The notes beneath the pieces were generated by a model, which worked only from the letters and a program-made list of their open reading frames with translations, did no database searches and was not told the DNA's origin. Shown piece by piece: positions 6,459 through 7,688 of a stretch of DNA of 7,688 nt; the stretch's first letter is position 1, and each line of letters starts with the position of its first letter. The position numbers were made by a program, and so were the translations under genes. Source of the stretch: Ramlibacter sp. (GTDB taxonomy: Bacteria; Pseudomonadota; Gammaproteobacteria; Burkholderiales; Burkholderiaceae_C); assembly GCA_026785815.1 (NCBI GenBank), contig JAJAZH010000210.1, forward strand, positions 1-7,688, in the 5' to 3' direction.

Positions 6459-6463
6459 CTCTC
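6459..6463 (-). promoter_or_regulatory. Ribosome binding site of the glutathione transferase gene
   Basis: On the - strand GAGAG lies 5 nt before the ATG at 6453. It is weak but correctly placed and favours the shorter start. Confidence 0.4.
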
Positions 6464-6495
6464 AGGGTCGGTTCGAGTGTGTCGCGCAAGAATGC

Positions 6496-6501
6496 ATTTT
6501 A
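6496..6501 (-). promoter_or_regulatory. Candidate -10 box for the glutathione transferase gene
   Basis: TAAAAT on the - strand differs from TATAAT at one position. Transcription would start near 6489, giving a leader of about 36 nt. No good -35 hexamer is seen at 16-18 nt upstream, so the promoter is only partly supported. Confidence 0.45.
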
Positions 6502-6510
6502 GGGGATGGC

Positions 6511-6528
6511 GAACCGCCCCTGTGGTTC
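6511..6528. repeat. Short inverted repeat between the divergent GST and purB promoters
   Basis: GAACC and GGTTC are separated by 8 nt in the 111-nt region between the two divergent genes, between the two -10 candidates. It could be a regulator site, but five base pairs are easily found by chance. Apart from this and the two -10 boxes I see nothing in 6454-6564. Confidence 0.25.
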
Positions 6529-6552
6529 ACCTGCGACAGCGGGGCCGCGACC

Positions 6553-6558
6553 TACAAT
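6553..6558 (+). promoter_or_regulatory. Candidate -10 box of purB
   Basis: TACAAT differs from TATAAT at one position and ends 6 nt before the purB ATG. A -35 element is poor (CTGCGA at 6531-6536, 16-nt spacer). The expected transcription start, about 7 nt after the box, falls on the start codon, so the transcript may have no leader. No Shine-Dalgarno sequence lies before the ATG. Confidence 0.5.
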
Positions 6559-6564
6559 CGGCGC

Positions 6565-7688
6565 ATGTCTCTGTCGTCGATTTCTGCCCTGTCGCCGCTC
6601 GATGGCCGCTATGCCGCCCGATTGGCGCCGCTGCGCCCCCTGATGAGCGAGCAGGGCTACATGCACCGGCGGGTCCAGGTGGAGATCTGCTGGTTCATTG
6701 CCTTGAGCGACGCCGGATTCCGCGAGTTCAATCCGTTGACACCGGGCGCCCGCACTTACCTGCTGGGCCTGGTGAAGAATTTTTCCGAGGCCGACGCGCT
6801 CGCCATCAAGGACATCGAAAAGACCACCAACCACGACGTCAAGGCCGTGGAGTACTGGATCAAGTCGAAATTCGAGGCCCGTCCAGAACTGAAGTCGGCC
6901 AGCGAGTTCGTCCATTTCGCCTGCACCAGCGAAGACATCAACAACACCAGTCACGCCCTGCAATTAAAAGCCGGCCGCGACCAGGTGATCCTGCCCGCAC
7001 TCGACGCGCTGACGGCGAAGTTGCGCGAGATGGCGCACGCCCACGCGGCGGTGCCGATGCTCAGTCGCACCCATGGCCAGACCGCCAGCCCGACCACGGT
7101 GGGCAAGGAGATTGCGAACGTGGTGGTGCGGTTAGCGGCGGCGCGCGGGAAGATCGCCGCCGTGAAACTGCTCGGCAAGATGAATGGCGCGGTCGGCAAC
7201 TACAACGCCCATCTGTCGGCCTGGCCCGATTTCGACTGGGAGGGGTTCAGCCGCAAGGTGGTCGAATCGCCGGAGCCGCTGGGCCTGGGACTGACGTTCC
7301 AGCCGTACAGCATCCAGATCGAGCCGCACGATTACATGGCCGAGTTGTTCGACGCCGTGGCGCGGGCCAACACCATCCTGATCGACTGGTCGCGTGACAT
7401 CTGGGGCTACATCAGCCTGGGTTATTTCCGGCAGCAGCTCAAGGACGGCGAAATCGGCTCGTCGACCATGCCGCACAAGGTCAACCCGATCGATTTCGAG
7501 AACGCCGAAGGCAATCTCGGGATTTCCAACGCACTGCTGCGCCACCTGTCGGAGAAGCTGCCGGTCAGCCGCTGGCAGCGCGACCTGACCGACAGCACCG
7601 TGCTGCGCAACATGGGTGTGGCGCTGGGCTATTGCCTGCTCGCCTGGGACAGCCTGTCGCGCGGGCTGGACAAGCTGCAGGTCAACGA
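6565..7688 (+). CDS. purB: Adenylosuccinate lyase, 3'-truncated by the window edge
   Basis: The first 374 codons of PurB, still open at the right edge; the E. coli protein has 456 residues, so roughly 80 are missing. PurB is cytosolic and catalyses two purine steps: SAICAR to AICAR plus fumarate, and adenylosuccinate to AMP plus fumarate. Seen: N-terminal ALSPLDGRYA typical of the gammaproteobacterial/betaproteobacterial type, TTNHDVKAVEYW (87-98), FVHFACTSEDINN, the catalytic histidine motif SRTHGQ (His170), and the fumarase/aspartase superfamily signature GSSTMPHKVNP (298-308), whose serine loop supplies the catalytic base. WQRDLTDSTVLRN follows. The start ATG 6565 is set by the conserved SPLDGRYA close behind it. 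It is divergent from the GST gene and has its own promoter candidate. The visible part is intact, with all active-site segments. Confidence 0.97.
   Translation, partial: MSLSSISALSPLDGRYAARLAPLRPLMSEQGYMHRRVQVEICWFIALSDAGFREFNPLTPGARTYLLGLVKNFSEADALAIKDIEKTTNHDVKAVEYWIKSKFEARPELKSASEFVHFACTSEDINNTSHALQLKAGRDQVILPALDALTAKLREMAHAHAAVPMLSRTHGQTASPTTVGKEIANVVVRLAAARGKIAAVKLLGKMNGAVGNYNAHLSAWPDFDWEGFSRKVVESPEPLGLGLTFQPYSIQIEPHDYMAELFDAVARANTILIDWSRDIWGYISLGYFRQQLKDGEIGSSTMPHKVNPIDFENAEGNLGISNALLRHLSEKLPVSRWQRDLTDSTVLRNMGVALGYCLLAWDSLSRGLDKLQVN

Noticed and set aside
6454..6489. Longer N-terminus for the glutathione transferase starting at 6489
   Set aside because: The extra 12 residues are not part of the family, the MKLIGS start matches E. 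coli YibF, and a GAGAG site serves the shorter start. The -10 candidate would also leave almost no leader for the longer form.
6477..7397. 306-codon + strand open frame across the start of purB
   Set aside because: It is out of frame with the unmistakable PurB protein that starts at 6565 and has no family features.

Overview
The window reads as a high-GC proteobacterial chromosome, most likely a betaproteobacterium of the order Burkholderiales. The reasons are the strong G/C preference at third codon positions, TACAAT/TAAAAT-type -10 boxes close to start codons, and a YibF-like glutathione transferase gene lying head to head with purB. That last arrangement is one I associate with Burkholderiales, but I could not search for it. 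Genus cannot be named.

Positions 2-5829 hold one tightly packed + strand operon of seven genes: (1) the C-terminal part of an FAD-dependent amine-oxidase-like protein of the COG2907 type, (2) a DUF1365 protein, (3) a Cfa-type SAM-dependent fatty-acyl-phospholipid methyltransferase, (4) an exported chalcone-isomerase-fold protein, (5) an MFS transporter of the sugar:cation-symporter-like (MFS_2/GPH) type, (6) a DUF3833 lipoprotein and (7) a short-chain dehydrogenase. Four of the six junctions are 1-4 nt stop/start overlaps (ATGA or TGATG), which implies co-transcription and translational coupling. The operon promoter lies upstream of the window.

This set resembles the lipid-modification gene group found with the RpoE/ChrR singlet-oxygen response in Rhodobacter and in several gammaproteobacteria. 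The working hypothesis is a membrane-lipid tailoring system: the methyltransferase and the redox enzymes (FAD protein, SDR) modify phospholipid acyl chains, while the transporter, the lipoprotein and the exported CHI-fold protein move or hold lipid in the envelope. The product is unknown. The methyltransferase lacks two of the five E. coli Cfa bicarbonate-site residues, so a plain cyclopropane product should not be assumed.

Positions 5839-7688 are conserved housekeeping DNA. A glutathione transferase gene on the - strand converges on the operon with only 9 nt between stop codons. A 111-nt divergent promoter region follows, then purB (adenylosuccinate lyase), which runs off the right edge. purB has a -10 box so close to its ATG that its mRNA may be leaderless.

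Two places look like sequence or annotation trouble. The FAD gene frame overruns the DUF1365 gene by 170 nt, and the CHI-fold gene has no good start codon. No tRNA, rRNA, CRISPR, insertion sequence or phage feature was seen. The only non-coding stretch of any size is 6454-6564.
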